Part shown: piece by piece, positions 39,877 through 47,905 of the stretch
Position numbering within the stretch: position 1 is the stretch's first letter
Layout: each line of letters starts with the position of its first letter
From: Cytophagaceae bacterium
GTDB taxonomy: Bacteria; Bacteroidota; Bacteroidia; Cytophagales; Spirosomataceae
Reading direction: 5' to 3'
Assembly (NCBI GenBank): GCA_947460975.1
Contig: CANHGO010000004.1
Span: forward strand, 62,001-126,000
Length of the DNA stretch: 64,000 nt
Translations under genes and position numbers: made by a program
Notes under the pieces: model-generated
What the model saw: only the letters and a program-made list of their open reading frames with translations
The model's database searches: none
What the model was told of the DNA's origin: nothing

Positions 39877-39909
39877 CAAATTTAAACTTTTTTTTCTTCA
39901 GACGCAAAA
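39877..39909 (-). promoter_or_regulatory. Bacteroidota-type promoter for ahcY
   Basis: On the minus strand a TTTTG (39909-39905) is followed after 20 bases by TAAATTTG (39884-39877), an exact match to the Bacteroidota -33/-7 pair (TTTG, N19-21, TAnnTTTG). Transcription would start roughly 25 bases before the ahcY ATG. This is the best promoter match that I found in the window. Confidence 0.6.
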
Positions 39910-39970
39910 TCTAAATGAACTCCTATTTAACGGTCAATTATTATTTGATATTTGACTCGAATTCCTCGTT

Positions 39971-41263
39971 TTATATAGCCAGGAAAGGTAGAACACTTTC
40001 TAATTGAATTCCTCTAGAACCTTTGATTAGTATAAATGAATTATTAATGGGGTTATCTTGAAGCCAATTATGCAATCCGAACTTATCTGGGAAATAAAAT
40101 GCTTGAGGAAGATGAACGAGTGCGTGTTGCATTTGTTCACCCACTAATAAAATTTTTTCGAATTTGAATGTTGAAATTAATTTCCCTAGATCGGCATGTT
40201 CCTTCATTGATTCATCACCTAATTCAAACATATCCCCTAAGATTAAAACTTTCGGGTCATTCGGGGTTCCTGCAAAATGGCTGATGGCCACATGCATCGA
40301 AGTGGGATTGGCATTATAAGCATCCATTAAAACCTGATTACTTCCAGATTTGATGAATTGGGATCGGTGGTTGGAAGGTAGGTAATTGGCAATGCCTTGA
40401 TTGCATGCCGCATCAGTTAATTTAAAATGCTTTCCTATGGCGATGGCCATTTGAATATTTTCAAAATTATAGACTCCAGGTAACTGGGTGGTTATTTTTT
40501 CTCCTGTTGCGGTTTGGTAAATGATGGTGGGCGTCGATGCGACCAATTGAACGGGCATGTCTTGATTAGCCAAAATCGTATGATGGAATACTCTTTCAGC
40601 ATACATTTCGTGAACCACATTCTTGATTTCTGGCAAAAATACGGTGGAAGAATTTTGAGCTAAAAAGTCAAACAATTCTCCTTTTCCTTTTTTCACCCCC
40701 TCAATTCCTCCAAAACCCTCTAAATGTGCTTTGCCAATATTGGTAATCAAGCCGTGTGTAGGTTGTGCAATATCCACTAATTCTTTGATGTCACCTTGTT
40801 TGTTGGCCCCCATTTCGATGACAGCAATTTCGTCATTGGGCTTGATGGATAGAATGGAAAGTGGAACTCCTATGTGGTTATTTAAATTGCCAGCAGTTGC
40901 AAAGCATTGGTATTTCTGAGATAAAACAGAAAAAATAAGTTCTTTGGTGGTGGTTTTTCCATTCGAGCCCGTAAGCCCAATGATAGGAATGGTTAAGGTT
41001 TTGCGATACTGGAAGGCTAAATCTTGCAAAGCTTTTAAGCCATCTTGTACTAATAATGTATTGTCTCCTAAATCAAAATCGGGATCATCAACGACCGCGA
41101 AGGATGCTCCTTTTTCTAAGGCTTCTTTGGCAAGTATATTGGCGTTGAAATTAGGCCCTTTTAATGCAAAAAAGAGATTTCCTTTTTTTATTTTTCGGGT
41201 GTCGGTCGATATCCCAGTGGAGGATAAAAATTTGTCTAAAAGCAATGAATTAGTAACCTTCAT
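39971..41263 (-). CDS. murF: UDP-MurNAc-tripeptide--D-Ala-D-Ala ligase
   Basis: The 430-residue Mur ligase adds D-Ala-D-Ala to the peptidoglycan precursor in the cytoplasm. The N-terminal domain begins ISTDTRKIKKGNLFFAL, the ATP-binding loop is IIGLTGSNGKTTTKELI at about residues 93-109, with AVIEMGANKQGDI (Mg/UDP-MurNAc), NIGKAHLEGFGG, and DAYNANPTSMHVAI and LGDMFELG in the C-domain. MurF-type substrate domain and size are clear. It is divergent from the FG-GAP gene with a 46-base gap. Confidence 0.94.
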   Translation of the reverse strand: MKVTNSLLLDKFLSSTGISTDTRKIKKGNLFFALKGPNFNANILAKEALEKGASFAVVDDPDFDLGDNTLLVQDGLKALQDLAFQYRKTLTIPIIGLTGSNGKTTTKELIFSVLSQKYQCFATAGNLNNHIGVPLSILSIKPNDEIAVIEMGANKQGDIKELVDIAQPTHGLITNIGKAHLEGFGGIEGVKKGKGELFDFLAQNSSTVFLPEIKNVVHEMYAERVFHHTILANQDMPVQLVASTPTIIYQTATGEKITTQLPGVYNFENIQMAIAIGKHFKLTDAACNQGIANYLPSNHRSQFIKSGSNQVLMDAYNANPTSMHVAISHFAGTPNDPKVLILGDMFELGDESMKEHADLGKLISTFKFEKILLVGEQMQHALVHLPQAFYFPDKFGLHNWLQDNPINNSFILIKGSRGIQLESVLPFLAI

Positions 41264-41309
41264 TTTATATTTAATGCTCCAATTTGCATATTGCGTTCAC
41301 AAATATCGA

Positions 41310-43454
41310 ATGAAAAATTTAGTATTCCTTTTTTTAATGGTTTTTAGTGCTCAAATTTTAGGTCAAGGCCTTCAATTTAAGTTTAATCAGGACATTAATG
41401 TTTCGAACAGCAAAGGGATATTTAAAAACGCATGGGCTGGGGGATTAAATGCAGTGCAATTTGCTCAGATTGATTTAAATGGGGATGGATTCGAAGATGT
41501 GGTGACATTTGACCGAACAAATCAAAAGGTATTTACCTATATAAATAAATCTGTGATAGGCGGGGCTGTTATGTTAGCCTATGATCCCCTCTTTGAAAAG
41601 TATTTCCCTTCTGTTGAAAATTGGCTCATTCTTTGTGATTATGATGGGGATAAACGGAAGGATCTTTTTACGTCAACTTCAGCCGGTGTTAAGGTATATC
41701 GAAATATATCAGTCGGATCCAATATCAAGTTTGAGGTGGTTTCAGAGGCACTGTTTAGTGAAGGATTTTCTGGTAAAATAAACTTGTATGTGGCCGCATC
41801 CGATATACCTGCCATCGGGGATTTAGATGGGGATGGAGATATCGATATTTTATCTTTTGAACCAGCCGGACATTACCTAGAATTTCATAAAAATATGTCA
41901 GTCGAGAAGACAGGCCAAATGGGATTGCAATTCCAAAAAGTAGGTGATTGTTGGGGTAATTTCATTCACAACGACTGCCGTGATATTTTATTTGGTGTTC
42001 CTTGCAATGCTTCTGGAAATTCGTCCATCGTGTCAAATAGTATATTTTCGCCTTATCAAACGATGCACACGGGCAACAGCTTAAGCTTATTGGATTTAAA
42101 TAAGGATGGAATTAAGGATTTGTTGTTTGGTCATGTGACTTGCCAAAACCTTGTTTATTTGCAAAATTTCGGGAGTCTTAATCAGGCTAATTTTTTGAAA
42201 GCTGATTTTGATTATCCGAATAAAAACCCTGTTTCGGTTCCTTCGTTTGCTGCTGCTTTTCCTTTGGATTTAAATGGGGATGGGCAAATGGAATTATTGA
42301 CTTCTACGAATGCTGCTGATCATGGCGGGTATATTCAGGATTTTCAAAACTCGGTTTCCTTATTTCAATTCGAAAAGGGTGATTGGGTATTGAAATCAAA
42401 AAATTTCTTGCAATCTGAAATGATAGACGTGGGAGAGGGTGCATCATGTGTTTGGTGGGATGGCGATCAAGATGGAGATTTAGATTTTTATGTAGGGAAT
42501 TCGGGAATTCGGGGTCCAACCGGCGTCCGTGCATCTATATTTTATTATGAAAATGTAGGTACTTATTTAAAACCTGAATTGATTTTCAAAACGGATGATT
42601 TTGGCGGGCTCTCTAAACTGATTCAAGGAACGGATTTTCAGTTGTCTTTAGGGGATCTTGTTTCTTCTGGTCGGCGCCAATTAATTATATCCATGCAAAC
42701 GTTTTTAGGTCCAGAAATAAGGTATTTTACTTCAAATAGCGCTGAAATAAATAAATATAATCTTCCGGGCATGTCAACAGGCGATCGGCCTTTATTTACG
42801 GATTGGAATCAAGATGCTAAGTTGGATTTATTGGTTTTAGAAAGAAGTGGGCGAATTCGAAGTTATGACGAGTCTTTTTCGAAAGTGCAGAATGCTGATT
42901 GGGGTGGTTTTTCTAAAAAAGTAGACTGGGTCTTACAATCATTTACTTTGGCGGATGCTGACCTAGATGGTAGATCGGATTTTATCGGAATTGATAAATT
43001 AGGTCGTTTACATGTGGGAATATTGGACCCGAAGACATCATTCATTCAATGGCAACCTGACGCCAATTTAGAGTCCTTTAATTTTGGTCAAAAGGCTACG
43101 GTATCTACATCTGATTGGAATCAAGATGGTTTAATGGATATAAATGTAGGCTTAGCTACGGGAGGCGTCCAGTTATTGCAAAATAAATTTAAGTCTGAAT
43201 TATCTACCAATATTGAAAATTCTTCGCTTCAGATTTGGCCAAACCCTGGTAAGGAATATGTTCAAATCATGGCGAATGAAAATGGTACGTATGAGCTATT
43301 TGATATTACGGGCAAAAAACTAATCGCTAATATTCAAATGGAGAAGCTCTATCCTGCTAGGTTGGACATATCTCAAATTCCAAGGGGTGTCTATTTTATA
43401 AAATTCACTTCTTCGAAAAACCAAATAAGCTTTAAGAAGTTGGTGCTTGATTAG
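41310..43454 (+). CDS. FG-GAP/VCBS repeat protein, T9SS cargo
   Basis: From the ATG at 41310 the protein has 714 residues with a signal peptide (MKNLVFLFLMVFSAQILGQ). At least eight Ca2+-binding-like loops recur through the body, for example DLNGDGFEDVV, DYDGDKRKDLF, DLDGDGDIDIL, DLNKDGIKDLL, DADLDGRSDFI and DWNQDGLMDIN, as in FG-GAP/VCBS beta-propellers. The C-terminus (about 640-714; LQIWPNPGKEYVQI...GVYFIKF...FKKLVLD) is a type A T9SS sorting domain, so the protein should be surface-attached or released. The track's start at 40944 is antisense to murF and is rejected. Its ligand or role is unknown. Confidence 0.88.
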   Translation: MKNLVFLFLMVFSAQILGQGLQFKFNQDINVSNSKGIFKNAWAGGLNAVQFAQIDLNGDGFEDVVTFDRTNQKVFTYINKSVIGGAVMLAYDPLFEKYFPSVENWLILCDYDGDKRKDLFTSTSAGVKVYRNISVGSNIKFEVVSEALFSEGFSGKINLYVAASDIPAIGDLDGDGDIDILSFEPAGHYLEFHKNMSVEKTGQMGLQFQKVGDCWGNFIHNDCRDILFGVPCNASGNSSIVSNSIFSPYQTMHTGNSLSLLDLNKDGIKDLLFGHVTCQNLVYLQNFGSLNQANFLKADFDYPNKNPVSVPSFAAAFPLDLNGDGQMELLTSTNAADHGGYIQDFQNSVSLFQFEKGDWVLKSKNFLQSEMIDVGEGASCVWWDGDQDGDLDFYVGNSGIRGPTGVRASIFYYENVGTYLKPELIFKTDDFGGLSKLIQGTDFQLSLGDLVSSGRRQLIISMQTFLGPEIRYFTSNSAEINKYNLPGMSTGDRPLFTDWNQDAKLDLLVLERSGRIRSYDESFSKVQNADWGGFSKKVDWVLQSFTLADADLDGRSDFIGIDKLGRLHVGILDPKTSFIQWQPDANLESFNFGQKATVSTSDWNQDGLMDINVGLATGGVQLLQNKFKSELSTNIENSSLQIWPNPGKEYVQIMANENGTYELFDITGKKLIANIQMEKLYPARLDISQIPRGVYFIKFTSSKNQISFKKLVLD

Positions 43455-44404
43455 AAAAATTTGGGGACTCCTAAAATAATTTGTCGGAGGCTGACGATGA
43501 TAATCACCATGCCGACTAATATCATCATGGATTTTACGGGAAGTTTGTTAGCTAGTTTGGCTGCTATAGGCGCAGCGACAACGCCGCCCAGAATTAGGCC
43601 AATGATCACTTGCCAATAGCCTAAACCAATAACCGTGAAAAAGGTGATGGAAGAGGCGAGCGAGACAAAAAACTCGGTTAAATTAACGCTGCCGATGGTA
43701 TATTTTGGATGTCTCCCTGATGCGATTAGTGTGGATGAAACGATGGGTCCCCATCCGCCACCACCGATCGAGTCAAGGTAACCCCCAAAAAGTGCAAGCA
43801 AGCCCACACGTTTGAGCTGGCGTTTTTCCATTCTTTTAATCAAAGCTTTTCGAATGATGATGACACCTAAAAACAAAGTATAAATAGACACGATAGGCTT
43901 AATATATGTAGAATACTCTTCCAGACTTGATAACACATAAGCCCCTAAAATAGCACCTATAACACCTGGAATAACTAATGTTTTAAATAATTTCGAATTA
44001 ACATTTCCGAATTTTAGGTGCATATAACCTGAGACACCGGAGGTAAATACTTCGGAGGCATGAACAGAGGCCGATGCTGCTGCAGGCGTTATGCCGACAG
44101 ACAATAAAAAGGTGGTTGCGGTAACCCCATAAGCCATACCAAGCGCGCCATCAATCATTTGGGCAATAAATCCACCGGCGATATAGTATAGAATTTCAGA
44201 GTTGACTGAATTAAAAATAGCGATTAAATTTTCTGTTGTGAGGTAGCTAAATAGGAGATGGCCAACGATCATTAGGCCTAATGCATTACTTAAATGGATG
44301 ATTATTTCAGTAACACTTCTTTCTCTTTTCCATATAATTTGTAAGGCCTTATAAAGGCTTGGAAACTTTCTGTTAAAATTACTTGGCTCACTGGGTAAAG
44401 ACAT
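43451..44404 (-). CDS. TauE/SafE family membrane permease
   Basis: The 317-residue protein starts at the ATG at 44404 (the track's start is a TTG at 44410). Residues about 1-30 are a polar N-terminal stretch, followed by 8 or so transmembrane helices: SNALGLMIVGHLLFSYLT, YYIAGGFIAQMIDGALGMAYG, TPAAASASVHASEVFTSG, VIGAILGAYVLSSL, LLALFGGYLDSIGGGGWGP and a matching second half. These are the two repeats of the TauE/SafE fold; family members export sulfite or sulfonates, but the substrate here is unknown. Its stop overlaps the convergent FG-GAP gene's stop. Confidence 0.9.
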   Translation of the reverse strand: MSLPSEPSNFNRKFPSLYKALQIIWKRERSVTEIIIHLSNALGLMIVGHLLFSYLTTENLIAIFNSVNSEILYYIAGGFIAQMIDGALGMAYGVTATTFLLSVGITPAAASASVHASEVFTSGVSGYMHLKFGNVNSKLFKTLVIPGVIGAILGAYVLSSLEEYSTYIKPIVSIYTLFLGVIIIRKALIKRMEKRQLKRVGLLALFGGYLDSIGGGGWGPIVSSTLIASGRHPKYTIGSVNLTEFFVSLASSITFFTVIGLGYWQVIIGLILGGVVAAPIAAKLANKLPVKSMMILVGMVIIIVSLRQIILGVPKFF

Positions 44405-44423
44405 ATTCAAATTTTATTCTCTA

Positions 44424-44454
44424 CAAAGCTAATAGACTTTACTTAATCTACCAA
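44424..44454 (-). promoter_or_regulatory. Candidate promoter for the TauE/SafE gene
   Basis: On the minus strand TTG (44454-44452) is followed after 20 bases by TAGCTTTG (44431-44424), fitting the Bacteroidota pattern. The predicted transcription start is about 10-15 bases before the ATG at 44404, so the leader would be very short. Confidence 0.45.
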
Positions 44455-44525
44455 TAAAGTAGAGTAAATATTTTTTAACAAAAAAGACTTAATTTGCGAG
44501 TTCTTTACATGATTATATAAATTTT

Positions 44526-47342
44526 ATGCGTTCAGAGTATCAGTTTCGTGAGATTGAGAAGCAATGGCAATCTTTTTGGGAAAAAAATGAAACATTCAAA
44601 TCTCAAATAAATAAAAACAAACCCAAGTATTTCGTACTTGACATGTTTCCGTATCCATCGGGTGCTGGATTGCATGTGGGGCATCCGCTGGGTTATATCG
44701 CGTCCGACATTATATCGCGTTATAAAAGGCTAATGGGATTTGAAGTTTTGCATCCCATGGGTTTTGATTCTTTTGGTTTGCCGGCAGAACAATATGCGAT
44801 TCAGACGGGTCAACACCCTGCTGTGACTACTGAAAATAATATTTCAAAATATATCGAGCAACTGAAGAACATGGGTTTTTCTTTTGATTGGTCGCGCGAA
44901 GTGAGGACTTCTGATGCTTCCTATTACAAGTGGACACAGTGGATTTTCATGAAGTTATTTAATTCATGGTATAATCAGGAAACAGACAAGGCAGAGTCGA
45001 TTGACACCTTGATTGAGATTTTAAATAAAAAGGGTTCTGTGAATCTGCGGGCTGTTTGTGATGAGGAATTATCTAGAATAACAGCTGACGAGTGGAATTC
45101 CTATTCTGAAGAAGAAAAATATAAATATACACTGGGCTTTCGACTAGCTTATTTAGATGATTCGGTGGTGAATTGGTGTCCTGCCATGGGCACTGTTTTG
45201 GCTAATGATGAGGTTAAAGATGGTTTTTCTGAGCGCGGTGGCTATCCTGTTGAGCAGAAAAAAATGCGCCAATGGTCCATGAGAATCACCGCTTATGCAG
45301 ATCGATTATTGACGGGTTTAGATGAGGTTGATTGGTCGGATTCCATTAAGGAGCAACAAAGGAATTGGATTGGAAAGTCAATAGGTGCTGAGGTTACTTT
45401 TGATATTGAAAATGTCGAAGACAAAAAAATCAAAGTCTTTACCACTAGGGTTGATACGATTTATGGGGTTTCTTTTATGGTGTTAGCCCCTGAGCATGAA
45501 TGGGTTGACTCACTAACAACTCCAGAGCAAAAATCAGCTGTGGCTGAATATGTAAAATGGACTCAATCGAGGTCGGAGTTGGATCGCGTTTCTGAGGTTA
45601 AGCAAATTTCTGGCGTATTTACGGGAACCTATGTCATTAATCCGGTTAATAATGAGCGCGTACCTTTGTATTTAGCCGATTATGTGTTGGCCGGATATGG
45701 AACAGGTGCTGTTATGGGTGTGCCGTCTGGGGACCAGCGTGATTGGAATTTTGCTACTCATTTTGATTTACCTATTATTCCTATTTTAGATGCCCAAAAA
45801 GGAATCGAAAAACAGGCTGATGCGACTAAAGAGGGACATTATATTAATTCCGGAATTATTAATGGGTTAACTTATAAGGAAGCTACAAACACGTTAGTTT
45901 CATGGTTGGAGCAGCGCGGTATTGGGAAGGGAAAGATTCAATATCGAATGCGAAATGCTGTTTTTTCTCGCCAACGATATTGGGGGGAACCGGTTCCGGT
46001 TTATTTTAAACCAACGACCCAAGGTGAATTGTTGCCATACTTAATCGATGAATCAGAATTGCCTTTAGAGTTGCCCAAAATAGATAAATATTTACCAACT
46101 GAAACGGGCGAACCACCTTTGGGGCGTGCATCTGCTGACTGGAAATATAAAAATCAATATGATTACGAGTGGTCTACGATGCCTGGTTGGGCTGGTTCTT
46201 CTTGGTACTGGTACCGTTATATGGATGCTCAAAACAAAGAAGAATTTGCTTCTAAAGAAGCAGTAGACTATTGGAAAGCGGTTGATTTATATATTGGTGG
46301 TTCAGAACATGCGACAGGGCACTTACTTTACAGCCGCTTTTGGAATAAATTCTTAAAGGATTTAGGGTTGGTGAATGAAGAAGAGTTTGCGAAAAAATTG
46401 ATCAATCAAGGAATGATCCAAGGTAGATCCAATTTTGTCTATCGATTAAAGGATTCTGAAAAGGTCACTTTTGTTTCATTTGGGTTAAAGGATAAATATC
46501 AAGTTGCTGCATTACATGTGGATGTAAACATTGTCGAGAATGATGTTTTAGATATAAAAGCATTCAAAAAATCTAGAAATGATGTGCCTGATGATGCGGA
46601 ATTTATCCTGGAAGCGGGTAAATATGTATGCGGTTGGGAAGTTGAAAAAATGTCTAAATCCAAATATAATGTCGTAAATCCAGATGATTTAATTGCTAAA
46701 TATGGGGCTGACACTTTACGTGTGTATGAAATGTTTTTGGGCCCATTAGAGCAATTTAAACCTTGGAATACGAATTCAATTTCTGGGTCGCATAACTTTT
46801 TGAGGAAGGTGTGGCGATTGTTTTTTGACGAAAATACACAGGTAAATAAGTTGGTAGATGAAGCGGCTTCTGCCGATGAACTACGTGTGCTTCATACCGC
46901 AATTAGAAAAGTGAAAGATGATCTAGATCGATTCTCTTTTAATACAGTAGTTTCAACGCTAATGATTTGTGTGAATGATTTAGGCCAACTAAAATGCCAT
47001 AAAAAATCTGTTTTGAGGGAGTTGTTAATTTTACTTTCTCCTTACGCTCCCCACATTGCAGAGGAATTATGGGTAGCATTAGGAGAATTACCGGGCCAAA
47101 TATCCTATGCTAAATTCCCGGAATTCAATCCCTCTTTTTTAAACGAAGATTCATTTAAATACCCGATTTCTTTTAACGGAAAAGTTAAATTAACGTTGGA
47201 TTTCTCTAGCTCTGCTTCTCCAAATGAAATAGAAGCAGGAGTTTTGGCGAACGAACAGGTAATTAAAATTTTAGCAGGAGTTTCTCCTTCTAAGGTCATT
47301 GTCGTTCCTAAGCGAATCGTTAATATCGTATTGGGAAAATAG
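44526..47342 (+). CDS. leuS: Leucyl-tRNA synthetase
   Basis: The 938-residue class I synthetase charges tRNA-Leu. The HIGH region is YPSGAGLHVGHPLGY at about residues 43-57, the editing domain includes TRVDTIYGVSFM and GTGAVMGVPSGDQRDW, WAGSSWYWYRYMD lies in the catalytic core, and the KMSKS motif (VEKMSKSKYNVVNP) at about 705-718. A domain inserted before KMSKS (about 645-700) and one after CP1 (about 155-215) are characteristic of the Bacteroidota enzyme. The C-terminal domain ends in VIVVPKRIVNIVLGK. Confidence 0.96.
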   Translation: MRSEYQFREIEKQWQSFWEKNETFKSQINKNKPKYFVLDMFPYPSGAGLHVGHPLGYIASDIISRYKRLMGFEVLHPMGFDSFGLPAEQYAIQTGQHPAVTTENNISKYIEQLKNMGFSFDWSREVRTSDASYYKWTQWIFMKLFNSWYNQETDKAESIDTLIEILNKKGSVNLRAVCDEELSRITADEWNSYSEEEKYKYTLGFRLAYLDDSVVNWCPAMGTVLANDEVKDGFSERGGYPVEQKKMRQWSMRITAYADRLLTGLDEVDWSDSIKEQQRNWIGKSIGAEVTFDIENVEDKKIKVFTTRVDTIYGVSFMVLAPEHEWVDSLTTPEQKSAVAEYVKWTQSRSELDRVSEVKQISGVFTGTYVINPVNNERVPLYLADYVLAGYGTGAVMGVPSGDQRDWNFATHFDLPIIPILDAQKGIEKQADATKEGHYINSGIINGLTYKEATNTLVSWLEQRGIGKGKIQYRMRNAVFSRQRYWGEPVPVYFKPTTQGELLPYLIDESELPLELPKIDKYLPTETGEPPLGRASADWKYKNQYDYEWSTMPGWAGSSWYWYRYMDAQNKEEFASKEAVDYWKAVDLYIGGSEHATGHLLYSRFWNKFLKDLGLVNEEEFAKKLINQGMIQGRSNFVYRLKDSEKVTFVSFGLKDKYQVAALHVDVNIVENDVLDIKAFKKSRNDVPDDAEFILEAGKYVCGWEVEKMSKSKYNVVNPDDLIAKYGADTLRVYEMFLGPLEQFKPWNTNSISGSHNFLRKVWRLFFDENTQVNKLVDEAASADELRVLHTAIRKVKDDLDRFSFNTVVSTLMICVNDLGQLKCHKKSVLRELLILLSPYAPHIAEELWVALGELPGQISYAKFPEFNPSFLNEDSFKYPISFNGKVKLTLDFSSSASPNEIEAGVLANEQVIKILAGVSPSKVIVVPKRIVNIVLGK

Positions 47343-47354
47343 TTTAAACCTGAG

Positions 47355-47810
47355 TTATTTGGCTAAAAGCATTTCTAATGCTTTCAAAAAAGTAATAATG
47401 AAAGCTAATAGGCCAATGCTCCATTTCATAGATTTATGTATGGCCATTTGAATTTCAAATCTGAGCTCCATTTTAAATTCATTAAACTGTGCAATTAATG
47501 AATCGATTTTGGCATCTAAGCGAGATTCTAATGCGTCAAATTTGGTTTCTAATACTTCAAATTTATTCTCTAGACCTGTAAACTTAGTTTCCAATTGCTT
47601 GAAATCAGTCTTTAAACTAGCGACATCTCCTACGACTTCGTCTAATCTGAGGTCTAAATGATTAATGTGATTAAACTGAGATTTTAATAATAGGGTGTTT
47701 ACATCTTCTCCGTTTAGGCCTTCGCCCCGACTGAATCGCTCCTCAATTTCTGTTAATTTTGGTTGGATCATTTCCAGCAGCATATCTTCAATTTTAGATT
47801 TATGATTCAT
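47355..47810 (-). CDS. Coiled-coil protein with C-terminal membrane anchor
   Basis: The 151-residue protein has a helical heptad region of about residues 45-115 in which LETKF-like units recur (QLETKFTGLENKF, VLETKFDALESRL), predicting a long coiled coil, followed by a hydrophobic helix (WSIGLLAFIITFLKALEML) near the C-terminus. It is probably tail-anchored in the inner membrane, N-terminus in the cytoplasm (inference). I do not recognise the family; similar short coiled-coil proteins are common. It is convergent with leuS. Confidence 0.72.
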   Translation of the reverse strand: MNHKSKIEDMLLEMIQPKLTEIEERFSRGEGLNGEDVNTLLLKSQFNHINHLDLRLDEVVGDVASLKTDFKQLETKFTGLENKFEVLETKFDALESRLDAKIDSLIAQFNEFKMELRFEIQMAIHKSMKWSIGLLAFIITFLKALEMLLAK

Positions 47811-47905
47811 TAGTTTTATGGGTTAGGTATTTTAGATTTTATTCTTCGCAAGGTATAGAGATTGCATTAATTTGCAACCTAATTTGAAACAAACAAACTG
47901 ATTTT

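Noticed and set aside
39847-39970. Riboswitch in front of ahcY
   Set aside because: I see no SAM/SAH-type conserved core. Only a promoter-like element is visible.
40944-41309. Long N-terminal extension of the FG-GAP gene
   Set aside because: The extension is antisense to murF, and a proper signal peptide starts at 41310.
47862-47877. TTGCA-N6-TGCAA palindrome near the TonB receptor stop
   Set aside because: Too short, and no T-run follows on the relevant strand.
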